Positions 1 through 14,000 of a stretch of DNA of 64,000 nucleotides are shown piece after piece. Every line of letters begins with the position of its first letter. Position 1 is the first letter of the stretch. The position numbers and the translations under genes are program-made. The stretch covers positions 44,112,487-44,176,486 of the forward strand of contig NC_079205.1 of NCBI RefSeq assembly GCF_026745355.1, read 5' to 3'. This DNA is from Beta vulgaris subsp. vulgaris (lineage: Eukaryota > Streptophyta > Magnoliopsida > Caryophyllales > Amaranthaceae). The notes under the pieces were generated by a model that was not told the origin of the DNA, made no database searches, and worked only from the letters and a program-made list of their open reading frames with translations.

Positions 1-7
1 TATTATT

Positions 8-49
<42 letters not shown>

Positions 50-660
50 GATTTATGTTTATTATTATTATTATTCTCATTATCATCATAGCTATTTACA
101 AACTTATAAATCGATCATAATGCTTATACTAATAAATCATTTATATCAACCTTAGAATTGATCGTCTACTCGTTATTATTGTCGTTGGTTATAATATATA
201 ATATTAGAATAATACAGAGTCGTTCTATTCCTTTACTCATGAGAATGGTTAAACACATTTGATAGTTGAAATAAGAGTTGATCATTAAGAGAATACACTA
301 AACATCACGATAAACAATATAGTATTTTATTAGTTTTTTTTTGTTATCATCCATATATTTATCGCACACTTACATTTGTATACACTTGACTCTACCCAAA
401 CATACATGAAACCCAAATACGACTTGCGCAAACCCGTTTTAAAAATTGTCCACAAGCGATCATACCCGATAATGGACGACTTATAAATGGAGCGTTCAAA
501 CCTATTCGGCACCCGACAATCCCATTATTCAAATGTGATTGACCCAGTTGAACAAAAACCTGACCAATCACGACCTGGGACATTGACTGACAGAATCCTG
601 ACCTGTCCGGGTCTGACCTGGTTTGTCCTGGGTATACCCAGAACCTGTTTGTGAACCTAT
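1..660. repeat. AT-rich intergenic DNA with ATC/ATT microsatellite
   Basis: The first 95 bases are imperfect trinucleotide repeats: a TCA/ATC run at about 9-50 followed by TTA/ATT units. The rest up to about 660 is AT-rich and contains no open frame with recognisable protein similarity. A short GC-richer patch at 540-660 has repeated 'cctga'-like words and may be the edge of the LTR remnant that follows. I see no gene here. Confidence 0.6.
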
Positions 661-689
661 TTTGACACCACTAGTGATTGTGGAGTTGT

Positions 690-1212
690 GGTGTTTCTTG
701 GTGAAGAAGAAAGTGTTTCTTGAAAAAGAAGAAAGAAAGAAGAAGAGAGAAAAAATAATGCAAAGATGCCGGTTTTTGTGTGTGAGGGAGGAGAGATAAA
801 GTCTTTGTGTGGGTAAAATATTTTGGTTCAAGGTATCTATATGCATGTTTTCCTTTTGGGCTTAGGGAAAGGCAATTGGATTTTAAGTAGGATTGAATGA
901 TGAATATGATTGATGATTTAAAACTCCTAACATCACTAGAAATCCTTTTCCTAGTCCACTTAGTATTTGGGTTCCTCAAGCCCATTTAAACTTCTTTCTC
1001 AAATCCAATTAGTATTTCAAATATTTTTCAAAACATGCCTTAACAAAATATTTTAACTTCCTTAAATCCTTAAAATAAATCATTTGACTTTCCAAATAGT
1101 CAATCTTTTTAAATAAATAAATTATTTTAAACTAAATTATATTTAAATATAAATATAAATATAAATATACTAAAATATATTTATAAAATCCATATATTTA
1201 CGGGGGATTACA
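690..1212 (+). repeat. 3' end of a long LTR (same family as 49454-54221)
   Basis: This stretch is plainly similar to 53640-54221 over its whole length. It has the same gaagaaag-rich stretch, the same 'ttttgggcttagg' and 'agtatttgggttcctcaag' words, the same AAATATAAATA run, and the same end (tttac-ggggg-attaca). Like many plant Gypsy LTRs, it ends in ..TTACA. It is 5'-truncated, with no coding region attached, so it is a relic or a solo LTR end. Orientation is assigned by matching the copy whose other end begins TGTAACACCC at 49454. Confidence 0.65.
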
Positions 1213-1367
1213 GAGATCAAAACTAAACCTTCTTAAGGAGAGTATCACGTCATACCGTTTCTTATTTAACAACGCCTTTTAATAGATTTACTAGTTATTA
1301 GGTTTGGACTATGCCTCGAGTAAGAAAAAATTTCATTTATTAATATTGTACTTTAAAATGATATCAC

Positions 1368-1455
1368 TAGATACAACTTGGTCTAGTGATTACAACTTTA
1401 GTATATGAATTCGAGATCATGGATTCAAAATCTATACTATACTATACTATACAGT
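1368..1455 (+). repeat. tRNA-derived SINE-like remnant
   Basis: The words TTGGTCTAGTGATTACAA (RNA polymerase III A-box-like) and GATCATGGATTCAAAATC (B-box-like) lie about 35 bases apart, the spacing of a tRNA-derived SINE head. They are followed by a short (CTATA)n run that could be the tail. I saw no target duplication, so the limits are approximate. Confidence 0.4.
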
Positions 1456-1559
1456 TCGTTATTTAGAAACACCTTTTAATATAGTTATAGATAGATATAG
1501 ATGTCTCACATATCCTATCCTATGAAATACTAATTTTTGGCACATTGGTGTACACCACC

Positions 1560-2082
1560 ATGTCCAATTGTCCATGTGTAATGAATATTTTTAAAAGAAT
1601 TACTCCATATTTTCCATAATGCTCATCGCTGACAGTTGAACGCATTTACGCGCCATAGCGAGCGAAAGAGAGAGAAACGACGATCATGAGCCATAAAGTC
1701 CCCTACAAATGGGGAGTGATGTGCAATGTTTGAGCACTTTGAAGAGAGAGAAAGCGAAAATTAAGCGAAGTTACAGGGCTAATTGCAGAATGTCACTCCC
1801 ACAAACCACACCACTTCCTAAGCGAGGAGAGAGAAAATCACTCATCGCAACTCCACAACCAACGACGAACAAGAAGAAGAGAAGAAAAGTAACTGATTTT
1901 TGTTTTCTCTCATTTTTGCAATTGTTAACCCTAATTTGTGAAAACTGCGTAAGAATTTTCGGTGAATATATTGAATTGCTAATGTTTCTGCAGCTTTTCT
2001 TGCATTATGGTCGTTGAACTAATGAATCGAATTTTGGCGATGTTTAAATTGTGATTTCGCCGAGTTTGATTGATCACTGGAA
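1560..2082 (+). promoter_or_regulatory. Probable promoter and 5' leader of the myosin XI gene
   Basis: This region lies just before the start codon of the myosin gene. From about 1650 it becomes rich in GA-type words (agcgagcgaaagagagag), typical of plant 5' leaders, and the transcription start is probably near there. I cannot point to a convincing TATA box. A 102-codon open frame (1709-2017) lies in the presumed leader; it resembles no protein I know and could at most be an upstream ORF. Confidence 0.45.
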
Positions 2083-5000
2083 ATGGTAAGTGATTTTGTT
2101 CTCGGTTTACGTTTTCGAATTGCTTAATACTTGTTTATTTTGGTTGTACAAAGTTGATGATCGTTGTTGCGAATTAATAAATAAATCAATCTCAAATGTT
2201 ATTTAGATGTCAGAGTTTGCGAAGTTGATGATTGTTTGTATGATCTCACATCAATATGAATTTATTTTTACATCTTATATTCCAAACTACCAAATATAAT
2301 TATCTTTGTGAAAAATGAATGCAACGTAGCGGAAAGATTCCGTAATACGAGCTATAGTTTTTAGATTACTGTCCTCGTTCGGTGATAAGGTGTTCAGGGG
2401 CGGATCCAGGAACTCGAACTAGGGGTAGCATAAATTGGTGATAGTATTGCAATTTTTTTTTTTGAAAAAAAAAACAAACTACTAAATATATCACAATATC
2501 CAAATACAACTTCAAATTACTTGATAAAAGATTTTCACAATTATTCAAGCGATTTCTCAAATTTTGAAACTGATTTACAAATACTAGGTAGGAAAATTTT
2601 TGTTAGCTTGATTGAGTTGGAGGACGATTTGGGTTTCAATCTTCATCTCCCTCTTTATCTCTCTCTCCATTTACAAATACAACATAAAAATTTATTGCGG
2701 ACTCGGATAATCTTGCTTTGCATCAGTCAGTTTATGCTACTGAGAGGTGTCGATCTAAGTTGAAGCCAAAATTGCAGCCAAAAAGCGATAACAGAAACAA
2801 CCGAAACCCTAATAACAACAAAGAAACCTGAATAACAAAAAGGAAATTGAATCGAAACCCTAAATACAAAAACGAAAATTAAAAAACCGTGACTACAAAA
2901 CGAAATTTATCCAAAATCGAGCTTAAAAGACCTGATGGCGGGCATTTGATTTTCGCCTTCCTTGATAAACGCTTTCCCCAAAATCAAGCAAGGAAGATGG
3001 AAGTTCTGACTTCCTTGATGAATGCGAATCTGTGAAGATGAGAAGATGAGAAGATGAGAAGATGAGATGAACGCGACGACGAACAAAGAGAAGAACAAAG
3101 AGTTGTTCAGTGAAGGTGATTCCAGATTTGGCGAGGGAGGAGAAGATGAGAGGGTTAAAGCCTTTGAGCGACAATTTTCGGGAGAGAGAAAGGAGCCAGG
3201 AGGAGGAGAGAGAAAAGGAATGAAGTTCAGTAAGGGTTTGTTCGCTAGCTCTTGCACGCGCTTCTCTTTTTGTTTTTTTTTTAAAATAAAAAACTCAATT
3301 TTTTTTAAAAAAAAACAGGGGTAGCACGTGCTACCCCTTGTTACTATGTGGCTCCGCCCATGAAGGTGTTAGCTGTAGTGAATTGTATTTATTCCCCTAG
3401 CTGATTTGACCGGCTCATTGTATCAGTGGTGGTTTGCATATAAGTAGTTGGTAAAAATTATCCAATACTCCTTCTGTCCCAATTTGTTTGCCCCATTGAG
3501 AGTTGATTACTTTTCTAATTTTAGGTTGGGTGTAGTTGATGAAAGACAAAAATGGTGGGGACAAATGTAATGAATGTGATAGTAAAGTGGTGTTGCTATT
3601 GTCAGCTTTAGTAGAGGGCGATCTTTCGAGACATCCCAAAAAGGAAGATGGGGCCAACTAAAGGGGACGGAGAGAAGCAACTAGTGGTTAGTTTATGATC
3701 TATACGAACTCACATAATAGGGCATAAGTATGCTTTTAGCTTTATACAATTTGGGATAAGGTTGTCATTTGCAAACTGATTTCCGAACCTCGCTCCCAAA
3801 ACGCTGTAATAAGGTCGTAAGGACTCTCTTTCAACACTAGTGGGTCATGTCCAATTCTCTAATGGAATAGCAGTTTGGTTGGTCAAACCTCTAATGTGCT
3901 CCCAGACCACTAAAAGCTGAGAGGAGAAACAGTTTTCATACTATTGGATCTTTTGTTTTGGCTTATATTGGACATAATACAAATGTTTAGTGTCTTTTAA
4001 AACTAATATGGTTATGGAGCTTTATAAGGAATATGTAATAAAAGAATAAAGCCTTCAATTAGTGAGTGAACTGATGAAGGCCAAAGGCAGGCTTAATTTA
4101 AGATAGCTCTTCCTTGAAACCTTTGATATCAAGCTAAATTAAAAATAATAGTGACTTGAAGCATATGAAACCATTCTTTCTGTCAAGAAAATTTTTGGTC
4201 AAGTGGCTGATGTATTAGTTAAATGTAAAAAGGACTTGCACATTGGTTCTCTGAAAGAGAGTAAATCATTGCAAGGATATGTTTAAAACCAAGAAGGTTT
4301 CAGGTCCGATTCTTTTAATCTAGGAGATTTATATAATGTCTGATTAATGTTTATGTCATATTAAAGTGTCCGTACTATTTTACTTTATGTGATATAGCAT
4401 GCTTATTTATGCCATTCTAATAAAGGTTCCGACTTCAGATGAAATATCATGTTCCAAAATTTATGGCTCCATGTAAGCTCCCCATATGTTTTCGCAGGAA
4501 GGAGCCTCAGTGTAGAAATTGGGATAGTGGCATGTATATGTACATACAGTAAAAATGCTAGAAGAGTCAAAATTCATCTGGGTAGCAAACATATAGTTAA
4601 TACTCTTCCATGGGGTCAGGACTCAGGAGGGACAATTTGACTCTTATGTCATGCATGTGTACTTAGCTAGTTATCATGTAACCCTGAGTTAGAGTTATAG
4701 CAAGTTCTATAACAATTACATAATTACCATTTGCTGATGAATCCTTTGTCAATTGGGGAAGAGTAGAGTAAAGTGTAAAGAAGCCATGGATTTCCTATCA
4801 CATAGAGTGCAATGAGCCTTAGACATTACTCACCCGCTACTCGATTATACTCTTTTGCACATAGAGTGTACCATATCCAGGTTCTGTCTAATTGTCGTAC
4901 CTTATAGATGATCTGTTACATTTTATTTTATTTTATATGCTACAGGGAACTCCAGTTAACATAATAGTTGGCTCTCATGTCTGGGTTGAAGACCCGGATT

Positions 5001-8000
5001 CAGCTTGGATTGATGGGCAAGTAGTAAAAATAAGTGGACAAGAAGCTGAAATCGAGGCCTCAGATGGGAAAAAGGTACCATTACAACATATAAATAGATC
5101 TGAACTATTCTTGATTTGGCTTGGGGGTTGCCTTTTTGAATTTAAGACTGCTAAAAGAGCCATTGGCCAGTGACAACTATATTGCCTTCTAGCCTTACTT
5201 AAAATTACATGTACCTCTACTCTTTGGTCTTTTTTATTATTATTACTATTATTGTTCCATAGCAACTTGTAGTTAATTTAACTTGATCTAAAAGTCTTCA
5301 AATATGGTTCCGTTCTTAAAGTTATTCTGGCTATTTATGCTTGTAAATGGTTAGCTACCGAAGTTCAGTTTTACTTTGTAGGGAAACCAAATGCTACATA
5401 CCCTGGTGAGAGATCTTTTGAAAATCAGAGGCCCAATGCAATATGAGTAGGCCTTTATTTCTTGTTTTAGGTTCAGTCTGTTTAAGTTCTTATTGTCAAG
5501 GTGTACCCATATCGTTGTACGTGTTAAAGGCTTTGGGCTGATGGGCTCAGACATGTACATAGAATAGACAATGAAATTATGACTTATGATTGTCTTAGAG
5601 CTTATTATTTATCATTTCTGCATATCATGGTATTACTCTTCAGTCTCTCTTGTCGCTTAGATATGATATAGAGAACTTGACCTTCAGTTTCTTGTGTTAA
5701 GTTTATGCTCTCCATCACAAGGGTATTGCACAGAATCTTTATCAGTTCTTCAGAACATTGATTTCAGTGGCAAACAACTTGAACCAGTTCATCTTCAAAA
5801 TTAATGGCATACTACTTTCATTACTGAGTGTTCTATCTGAATGCTGTATAGGTTGTTGCAAAATTGTCAAACTTACACCCTAAAGACATGGAAGCTCCTC
5901 CAGCTGGGGTTGATGACATGACTAAGCTATCTTATTTGCATGAACCAGGAGTTATACAGAATCTGCGCACTAGATATGAGCTCAATGAAATCTATGTAAG
6001 TATTGATACGTGTCTACAACACTACACCCCCCTCCCCTCTCAAAATAAAAAGATTACTGCTCTGGAGACTTTCATAATAGTACAAGAGGGAAAGTCTCTT
6101 TCTCCGTCAACGCGCTCAAGAGATTACACCTAGAGAGTGAAATACCAATGCTTTCTTTCTTTCCTAACCTAAGATTTTCTTTATATTTATACTAGATTTC
6201 GGGGTTCGTTGACTGGGTACATAATGAGGTTTGAGCTTCCAACAAGCTGTTAAAATCCGCTTTATATCTGACTCCTTTCCATAAAGCCAGGAATTGGGTC
6301 TGCCCTGCTACTATAGGGGGCCATTTATGAGGGAGATAATGTTAGTTTGGAAACAAGCAAGGATAATTGATTTGGCGCAATGGTTTACCCTCGTATTCTT
6401 TTGGCACCTCAGATAGGAGAGGAATGAATAAGTTTTCAGATAAGTCTACGGACCTGTGCTGTAGAGGTTATGAGGAGATGTCACATACTTAGGATCATCT
6501 GTAAATATTTGATAAATCAGGAGGACACCATGCCTTCATTTTTCTTTTGTTATTTTCACTTTCCTCCTTAATGCACCCACCATTTCACAAAGATTTACTC
6601 ATTTTCCTCTTCTATACTTTCTACTAAACCTTCTCATTTCAATTTTTCTATTTTGGGGCATGACGCCCACCACATCTGTTTACCTTAATACTTATATCTC
6701 CTTACCCCACATTTTCCATTTCTCTTTCCTATTTTGCTCCCATCTCCTTGGTTCTGATGAAAAGTTGAGTAAATATATTAAAGTAAAGCGGAGGTTCCAC
6801 TTCTATTTCACGTTCTCCAATGCACACCTTTGGCAATTAAAGTTTTGTTACCCGTTTAAAAAATTATATAAAAGGGCACCAACTTTGACCTTGGGAAAGA
6901 AATGGAAATAAGACACAGGGAGTATGATATAAATGAGATCCAACTGAAATATTTTTAATTTTTATACGAATAACATTCATGTTAATATGTTTTTGCTAGA
7001 CTTATACCGGAAATATACTCATCGCCATAAATCCATTTCAAAGACTGCCTCATCTTTATGATTCTCACATGATGCAACAATACAAAGGGGCGCCATTGGG
7101 AGAGCTAAGCCCTCATGTTTTTGCAGTTGCTGATGTTGCTTATAGGTAATGTTGATACCTTTTCGCCACATAATATATCATTTTACTATGCAAGTGCCTA
7201 ACATGAATAAATTGTTTGATAGGGCTATGATAAACGAGGGAAAAAGCAACTCCATTCTTGTAAGTGGTGAAAGTGGAGCTGGTAAAACTGAGACTACCAA
7301 GATGCTGATGCGATACCTTGCTTATTTGGGGGGCCGTTCTGCAACTGAAGGACGCACAGTTGAGCAACAAGTTCTTGAAGTATGATTATACATATTTATG
7401 TTTTTATACCTTTTGTTTTTCTTATAGTTTCATATGAAGTTCATTTGTGGTAACTGATTGAAATGCAGTCCAATCCAGTTCTTGAAGCATTTGGAAATGC
7501 TAAAACAGTCAGAAATAATAACTCCAGGTGAAGAATTCCTTCTTTATAATGAAACAATGCGGTCATTAGTTCTCTCATCAGTTGAATCTGTATGATATAA
7601 CTCACTGGAACATAAGTACTAGGGACATTTGACTGCTACAGTATGAATAATCTATCTATCTCTGTTCTCTAAGCATGGACTGCACTAATAATTGGGAGCT
7701 TCAAACTTCTTTACTGGACTTTCTAAACTCCTTGTTATTGCAGCCGCTTTGGTAAATTCGTGGAAATCCAATTTGACAAGCGTGGAAGAATATCAGGGGC
7801 AGCCATAAGAACTTACCTTTTAGAAAGATCTCGTGTTTGCCAAGTCAGTGATCCTGAGCGTAATTACCATTGTTTTTATCTGCTGTGTGCAGCACCTCAG
7901 GAGGTATTGTTCTATTCAAGTTAATACTATTACTAGAAATGTATATGTTCCTGTTGCTTTTGAAGGGTTTTGATTTTTAATTACCGACACCGTTTGTGTG

Positions 8001-11000
8001 ATGTTCTTCTGGAGAGCAGGAGATTGAGAAATATAAACTAGGAAGCCCCAAAACATTCCATTATCTTAATCAGTCAAAATGCTTTGATTTGGTTGGTGTA
8101 AGTGATGCACATGACTATCTTGCCACTCGGAGAGCTATGGATATTGTTGGAATTAGCGAAAAGGATCAGGTACTCTTTTAGCTGCTTGTTGATGTACATA
8201 AAGCTGTACACTCTCTTGTCCTCACTCTCTTTTCTTCAGGAGGCAATTTTTAGAGTAGTTGCTGCTATTCTTCATCTTGGCAATATCGATTTTGCTAAAG
8301 GGGAGGAGATAGATTCATCAGTTATAAAAGATGAAAATTCAAGATTCCATCTCAACATCGTCTCAGAACTTCTCATGTATGAACTGCTTTTGCATACCAC
8401 CATTTTGTTGCACCATTTATAAACTTTGAGAGAGAAATGACATTTTATTTTATAAATATTAGGTGTGATGCTCAGGCATTGGAAGATGCTTTACTAAAGC
8501 GTGTCATGATTACCCCTGAAGAAGTCATTAAAAAAAGTCTTGATCCTCTTAATGCTACAGTTAGCAGGGATGGGTTAGCTAAGACGATCTACTCTCGACT
8601 CTTTGACTGGTATGATTATTGTCTTAAAGAGATGGCTATCGCAGCCACTTTGTATCTTTCTCTTAATCTCACTCTTGAAATGTTGAACTCATCTAAAGTC
8701 TAAATATTCGTTTTTCCTTGGTGCAGGTTGGTTGATAAAATAAACGTATCAATTGGACAGGATCCGAACTCAAAGTCTTTGATTGGCGTCCTTGATATAT
8801 ATGGTTTTGAAAGTTTTAAGCATAACAGGTATGAATATGTAAAGTTGACAAGAAAAGTAGATGTGATTTAAAATGAAGGTGCTGGTACAAGGAGTGTCAT
8901 GTTAATCTGACTACATTTTGTTCTATTAGAAGTTGGGTGGTTGCAGAGGATCTATTATACTCGATAATAGAATTCCGTCAGACCAGTTTTCTTTGGCCTA
9001 GTATTTCATGTATTTATCGTCTTTGTTGAGTGCTTCCTAGTGATCCTTGGTAAAAGGATCTGAAGAGAATTGTAAAGGATTTCCTTTGGTTTAGGTTGAG
9101 GCATGAGTTGATCGTTCTAGAAGTTGTAATTTGATATGCGATTCTGACTTCTGATTTGTTTGTGGGGGTTTGTCTTGGACTTTTGGTAGTGTGGTGGTGT
9201 TTGAAGTATCAGATTGCAAAGTTTTGTTTGGATTCTCGTTGGAGCCTTTTTTTTGTCTGGCCAGGTAATTAGATGGGCTTTTCTGGCAGGAGAAATAACT
9301 TCTTATGCTGTTACATGAGCCTATGGGATTTCATGTGACATGCATCTTTGTTGTTTCTTCCATTGAAATAAAACCAATGTATACTAAGTTGGGTATTGCT
9401 TTTGGGAATATTACTGGGAGCAGGAAGCAACCTGTGTTGGGTTTTGGTAGCAAAAGTGAGATTTTGAGGATTATGCTGGTCATTTGAATTTATATGGCCT
9501 TTCTTTTCCCTTGTTTTCACCAAAGTAGAGTGCTAATTCTACTGAAGACTTGCTTTAGTGGGATTGATATGCTCTTTTGAATCTGGTGGATCTCTCCTGG
9601 TGGGCTATAATAGTATTCAATATGTCCACAAATAAGTCCTGTATACTATTTGGGGATGCATGGAAAAAAATTCACATTTTTCTAACATAGAAATAGATTA
9701 AAATTGGATTTCTCAAGATATCTTGAAAGTGAGTGGTAGAGAGAGAATGGGATAAACATAACTATCAAAAAGGTTTATTTGGTAAATTCATGGCGAGGTT
9801 TTCATCTCTATGGGTTAGGACAATGTGCAATTATGTTTAGATGGAGGAATCTTAATTTTTCAATTATTTCGGAACAATTTTTCTATCTTGATAGAACAGG
9901 AGAAACTCATATTGTGAGATTCCCTTGTTCAGCTTTGAGCAGTTTTGCATCAACTTCACGAATGAAAAGCTTCAGCAACATTTCAACCAGGTGAGCTCTT
10001 TTGTATTAATCATGCATGGTAAATTGCTGGTACTCATTCAGTGCTGATCAATCTCGTGGGCTACTTGCAGCATGTCTTCAAGATGGAGCAAGAGGAGTAC
10101 ACGAAAGAGAAGATTGACTGGAGCTACATTCAGTTTGTTGACAATCAAGACGTTCTCGATCTTATAGAAAAGGTAACTTTTCTTTTCGGTTTTCTGCTCA
10201 GACCGAGGCTATCAGTAGCTAAATGATATGATATGTATGACTAAAGCCTTCTGGAAACTGTTGGAATGCGAGTTGTCTAATGAATATAGCTTCAGTGTAA
10301 AATAAATTTTTAATTCTTATTCATGGTTTGATTTGACCTAATAAAATAAGGAATTGTAGAACTTGTAGTGCTCATTTAGTGAGTACATCAGTATTAGCTG
10401 GTCCAGATCATTAAATTTCAGAGTCATCAATTCTAAGCTAATAATTTCGAACCCGAGGATGGCAGTTCGGGCAGTTGAGCACAATGAACTATAAGTAGCA
10501 TGCAGTATTTAACACTGGATACTGATAAAAGGAAACTTCAAGTGGAGGGTAAGAGCTGTAATCTTGTTTTCAGAGAGCAATTCAGTGTAATTGCAAGAGG
10601 TCTTGAGCCCTATTTTTGGTGAGGCTTATTTAGTTTGTATTAGTTTTGGGAGAATATTTGGTCTCTTGATGTACATGGACTAAGACTTGTTTTCTGTGCT
10701 TTTTACCTTTCCCATATTTTCCCCTTGAATGTTATGCATTTCAGAGAACAAAAGAAAAACAAAAAGGAAAATGGGGAAGGATTGAAGAAAAGGAGGCTCA
10801 GCCTACAGGGGAGGGATTAATGTAACAAGAACATTCGTGAAATAGTTGATTGTTTTTAGATTAAGGACAACTTGGGGACATAGAATAGACGCTGAGACGA
10901 ATTTGTATGTATCTTTGTTTTAAAGTAAAACCATTTTCTCCCTTGGAGCCGTGACTTGTGAGATACTCACTTCCTTTTTTAATTTAGTTAAAACCTATGG

Positions 11001-14000
11001 TTTTCATGAAGATCAAGGAGAGTGAAAAGTAGAGAGAAAAAAGTGGTAGGTGGGTGGGTGTGCATCCCAGCTTAGAGAAAAAGTGAAAGGAAATAATTTA
11101 ACAATAGTCGATGTTATATTGAAACATGGACATCCCAATATCGAAAATTGTAACTCAAATCTAGAGAGTTGGAGTACAAAATTTTTCTTTCAAGTTCTTT
11201 TACTCTTTTATTTGCTCTTATGAAGTTTAATGTCTACAAAACTAAGTTATTGATAGTAGACTTTGCATTCTTGGATTCCAAGAAAGATATAGGCTGTCAT
11301 CTTGTTCTGTATCTAAGGCTATTCTCTTAACCGGATTTTTGATGAACTGAAATCATTTTTACTGATTAAATAGATATACATTGGTTCACTAGTATTATTT
11401 GTTATACGCATGTACTGATTGTTACTGGTACAGTCTTTTCTATTTTACATTTATTGATAGTTGAGTTTACTGTATATTATCTCTATTATATAAGTGAAGG
11501 GGGGAGGAAGGTGGTGTCCTCTTATAAAATGTCGGATATAGCCTTAATGGTTTTAAATTGCCATACATATAAAATAATATTTTCTTTTTCCTACTTGCCA
11601 TAAATATTGAACAATAATAATGGAATTAAATTTAAAATTCTACTTAAATATTAAAATTAAGGAGAATGATTTCCTGTTCTTACATATGTGTGAAAAACTC
11701 TGATTTTTCAGTATAACTTGATTGAGATAATTAGAAGAAAAAAAATAAAAACATAAATTTCATATTAATAATTATACTTATAATTTTTTAAAACCTAAAT
11801 GTTGATTATTATTTAGTAATGTCTATTATATATATCAAACTCTTCCACTTTATTAATATTCAGGGATTGAACTAGTGAACTGATACACCTATTCTTCCAC
11901 TTCATCTCAGCATAAACTTTCTTCTGTTTTATATTTCCTTCTCTCGATACTATATTTGAATAATGATAAACAAATAACTAAGAAAACCAACAAAATATTT
12001 ATTTAAGAAAAACATATTAGAATATTAAAAACAATTATAAATGTCTGTTCGAATCAAAAATTTTGTAACACTGATGAATAACTAACTGAGAAAAAGAATG
12101 TTAATATGATGGGCACACATAGCGAGCAAAAGATGCTAGTATCTTCTATGTTGAAGAAAAGCTGGATTGGGACTGCAGACTAGCTCTTTTCGTAATTGCT
12201 TTGCCTGACTCTCTATAGTGTTCATTTGCAGAAACCAGGTGGAGTTATTGCTCTTCTGGATGAGGCTTGGTAAATTTCTTTAAACTAAAGCATGAACACA
12301 CATTTACACAATAAAGAAAAGGACATAGTCTTTGTTCCTTTGCATTCTTAGAGGCTGTTTCTATCCTGAGCTCATGTACATTTTTCTTCATCTTTTCTTT
12401 CTCTTTAGTATGTTCCCCAAGTCAACTCCTGAGACATTTGCATCAAAGCTTTATCAAACTTACAAAAACCACAAGCGCCTTCTCAAGCCAAAGCTGTCAA
12501 GGACAGATTTCATCATTTCTCATTATGCTGGCGAGGTATGTTCTGTAGACAACCTTTTATTGTGCTTTGTATAGCAGCAACACTACTGATATGCATATAT
12601 TAAACTTTCATCCAGGTCCTATATCAGTCAGATCAATTTTTGGACAAAAATAAAGACTATATGGTAGCTGAGCATCAAGACCTGGTAACTTCTTCTAAAT
12701 GTTCATTTGTAGCAGGTCTTTTCCCTCCAGTTGTGGAAGAGACAACAAAATCCTCAAACAAGTCTTCTAAGTTTTCATCAATAGGTTCTCGTTTTAAGGT
12801 AATTAGTTACAAAGTTGGCTTTTAAGGAACTGCCTTCGTTTCCTTTGAACAAGCTTGCTAATCGTTATTATATGGTATATTGTGGTAGTTACAACTGCAA
12901 CAGCTGATGGAGATACTAAGCTCAACAGAACCTCACTACGTAAGATGTATAAAGCCAAATAATCATCTAAAGCCTGCTATTTTTGAGAATGTTAACATCT
13001 TGCAACAATTGCGATGTGGTGTGAGTGCTTCCACATTTTCATATTTGACTGCTACTTTTGTAGTATTGTACCACTTCATTTCTTATTTTTCACTTTGACT
13101 TATCAATACTTTGTGTTTTTTAGGGGGTCCTAGAGGCAATCAGAATCAGCTGTGCAGGCTACCCCACTCGTCGTCTTTTCTTTGAGTTTTTAAATAGATT
13201 TGGACTTCTTGCACCGGAGGTCTTAGAAGGGAAGTATGTCTCATATTCTTTCTCCTATATATATAGCTGAAAGTTAAACTTATCGTGTCTGTTTGATTTT
13301 TTGGACCAAGTTACGCCACTCCTTCCCTCCCAATTGTAAATTTGGCATTAACTGACCAAGTTCATGTGCAGCTATGATGAGAAGGTTGCATGTCAAAACA
13401 TATTGGATAAGAAAGGGCTGAAAGGGTACCAGGTACTTCTTTATCCTACTGTGAGATGATGCCTGATGGATTCTTCACTGCATACTCTATGGTTTCTGTT
13501 TGATAGTAAATTTCTGACAAAATACTTGTCCATTTGATGGATGTTTTCCTTAATCATTTCTTCAAACATTTATGCTTAAAAAATTTGTTGCAGATAGGCA
13601 AAACTAAAGTCTTCCTGAGAGCTGGTCAGATGGCTGAACTGGATGCCAGAAGAGCTGAGGTACTCGGTGGCGCTGCAAAAATTATACAGAGACGTATTCG
13701 AACTCATTATGCTCGTAAACAGTTTATTGCATTACGTGAGGCAGCAGTTTGCATACAGGCATCTTTGCGAGGTAAATTCTCTAAACTAAACATGTCCTTG
13801 CACATGAGTTATAATTGCAATGGAAAAGGATTTTTAGTCTCTTATTGTGTGTTTGGATGAAGGAGATGGGAGGAGAGATAGTGGGGGTTCCAGTTTCCTT
13901 GATAAGTAATGGTGAAAGGAAGGGAAGGAAATTGAGGGTTCCAAGTCCTTTGTTTTTTGATAATTGAAATCCTTCAGATGTTGGAAGATTTGGAAGGAAA

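Larger units (their letters stand above)
2086..4945 (+). other. Intron 1 of the myosin gene (2.86 kb)
   Basis: The intron starts right after the ATG and ends before the GTPVN exon. It carries a non-autonomous hAT element (2395-3362) and, 100 bases further on, a Stowaway-like MITE (about 3468-3680). The remainder, 3680-4945, is AT-rich and contains nothing I recognise. Confidence 0.85.
4946..13771 (+). other. Myosin XI motor (head) domain exons
   Basis: Residues about 2-740 of the myosin. The SH3-like N-terminal segment is in exon 2. The P-loop GESGAGKT is encoded at 7266-7289 (residues 156-163). Switch I, NNNSSRFGKF, spans the exon 6/7 junction (residues about 209-218). Switch [10 protein letters not shown], is in exon 11 (residues 434-441). 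The [11 protein letters not shown] segment and the [20 protein letters not shown] converter-side motif are in exons 17-18. All nucleotide-binding loops are intact, so ATPase activity is expected from family knowledge. Confidence 0.93.

Noticed and set aside
568..985. Minus-strand frames of about 92-104 codons
   Set aside because: They overlap the LTR remnant and consist of Ser/Phe/Leu-rich low-complexity translation with no domain.
6540..6912. Possible MITE in myosin intron 3, ending ACAGGGAGTA
   Set aside because: The right end is Stowaway-like, but no convincing left partner was seen.
9305..9523. Open frames on both strands in myosin intron 11
   Set aside because: Neither resembles a myosin exon or any known protein, and exons 11 and 12 join in frame across it.
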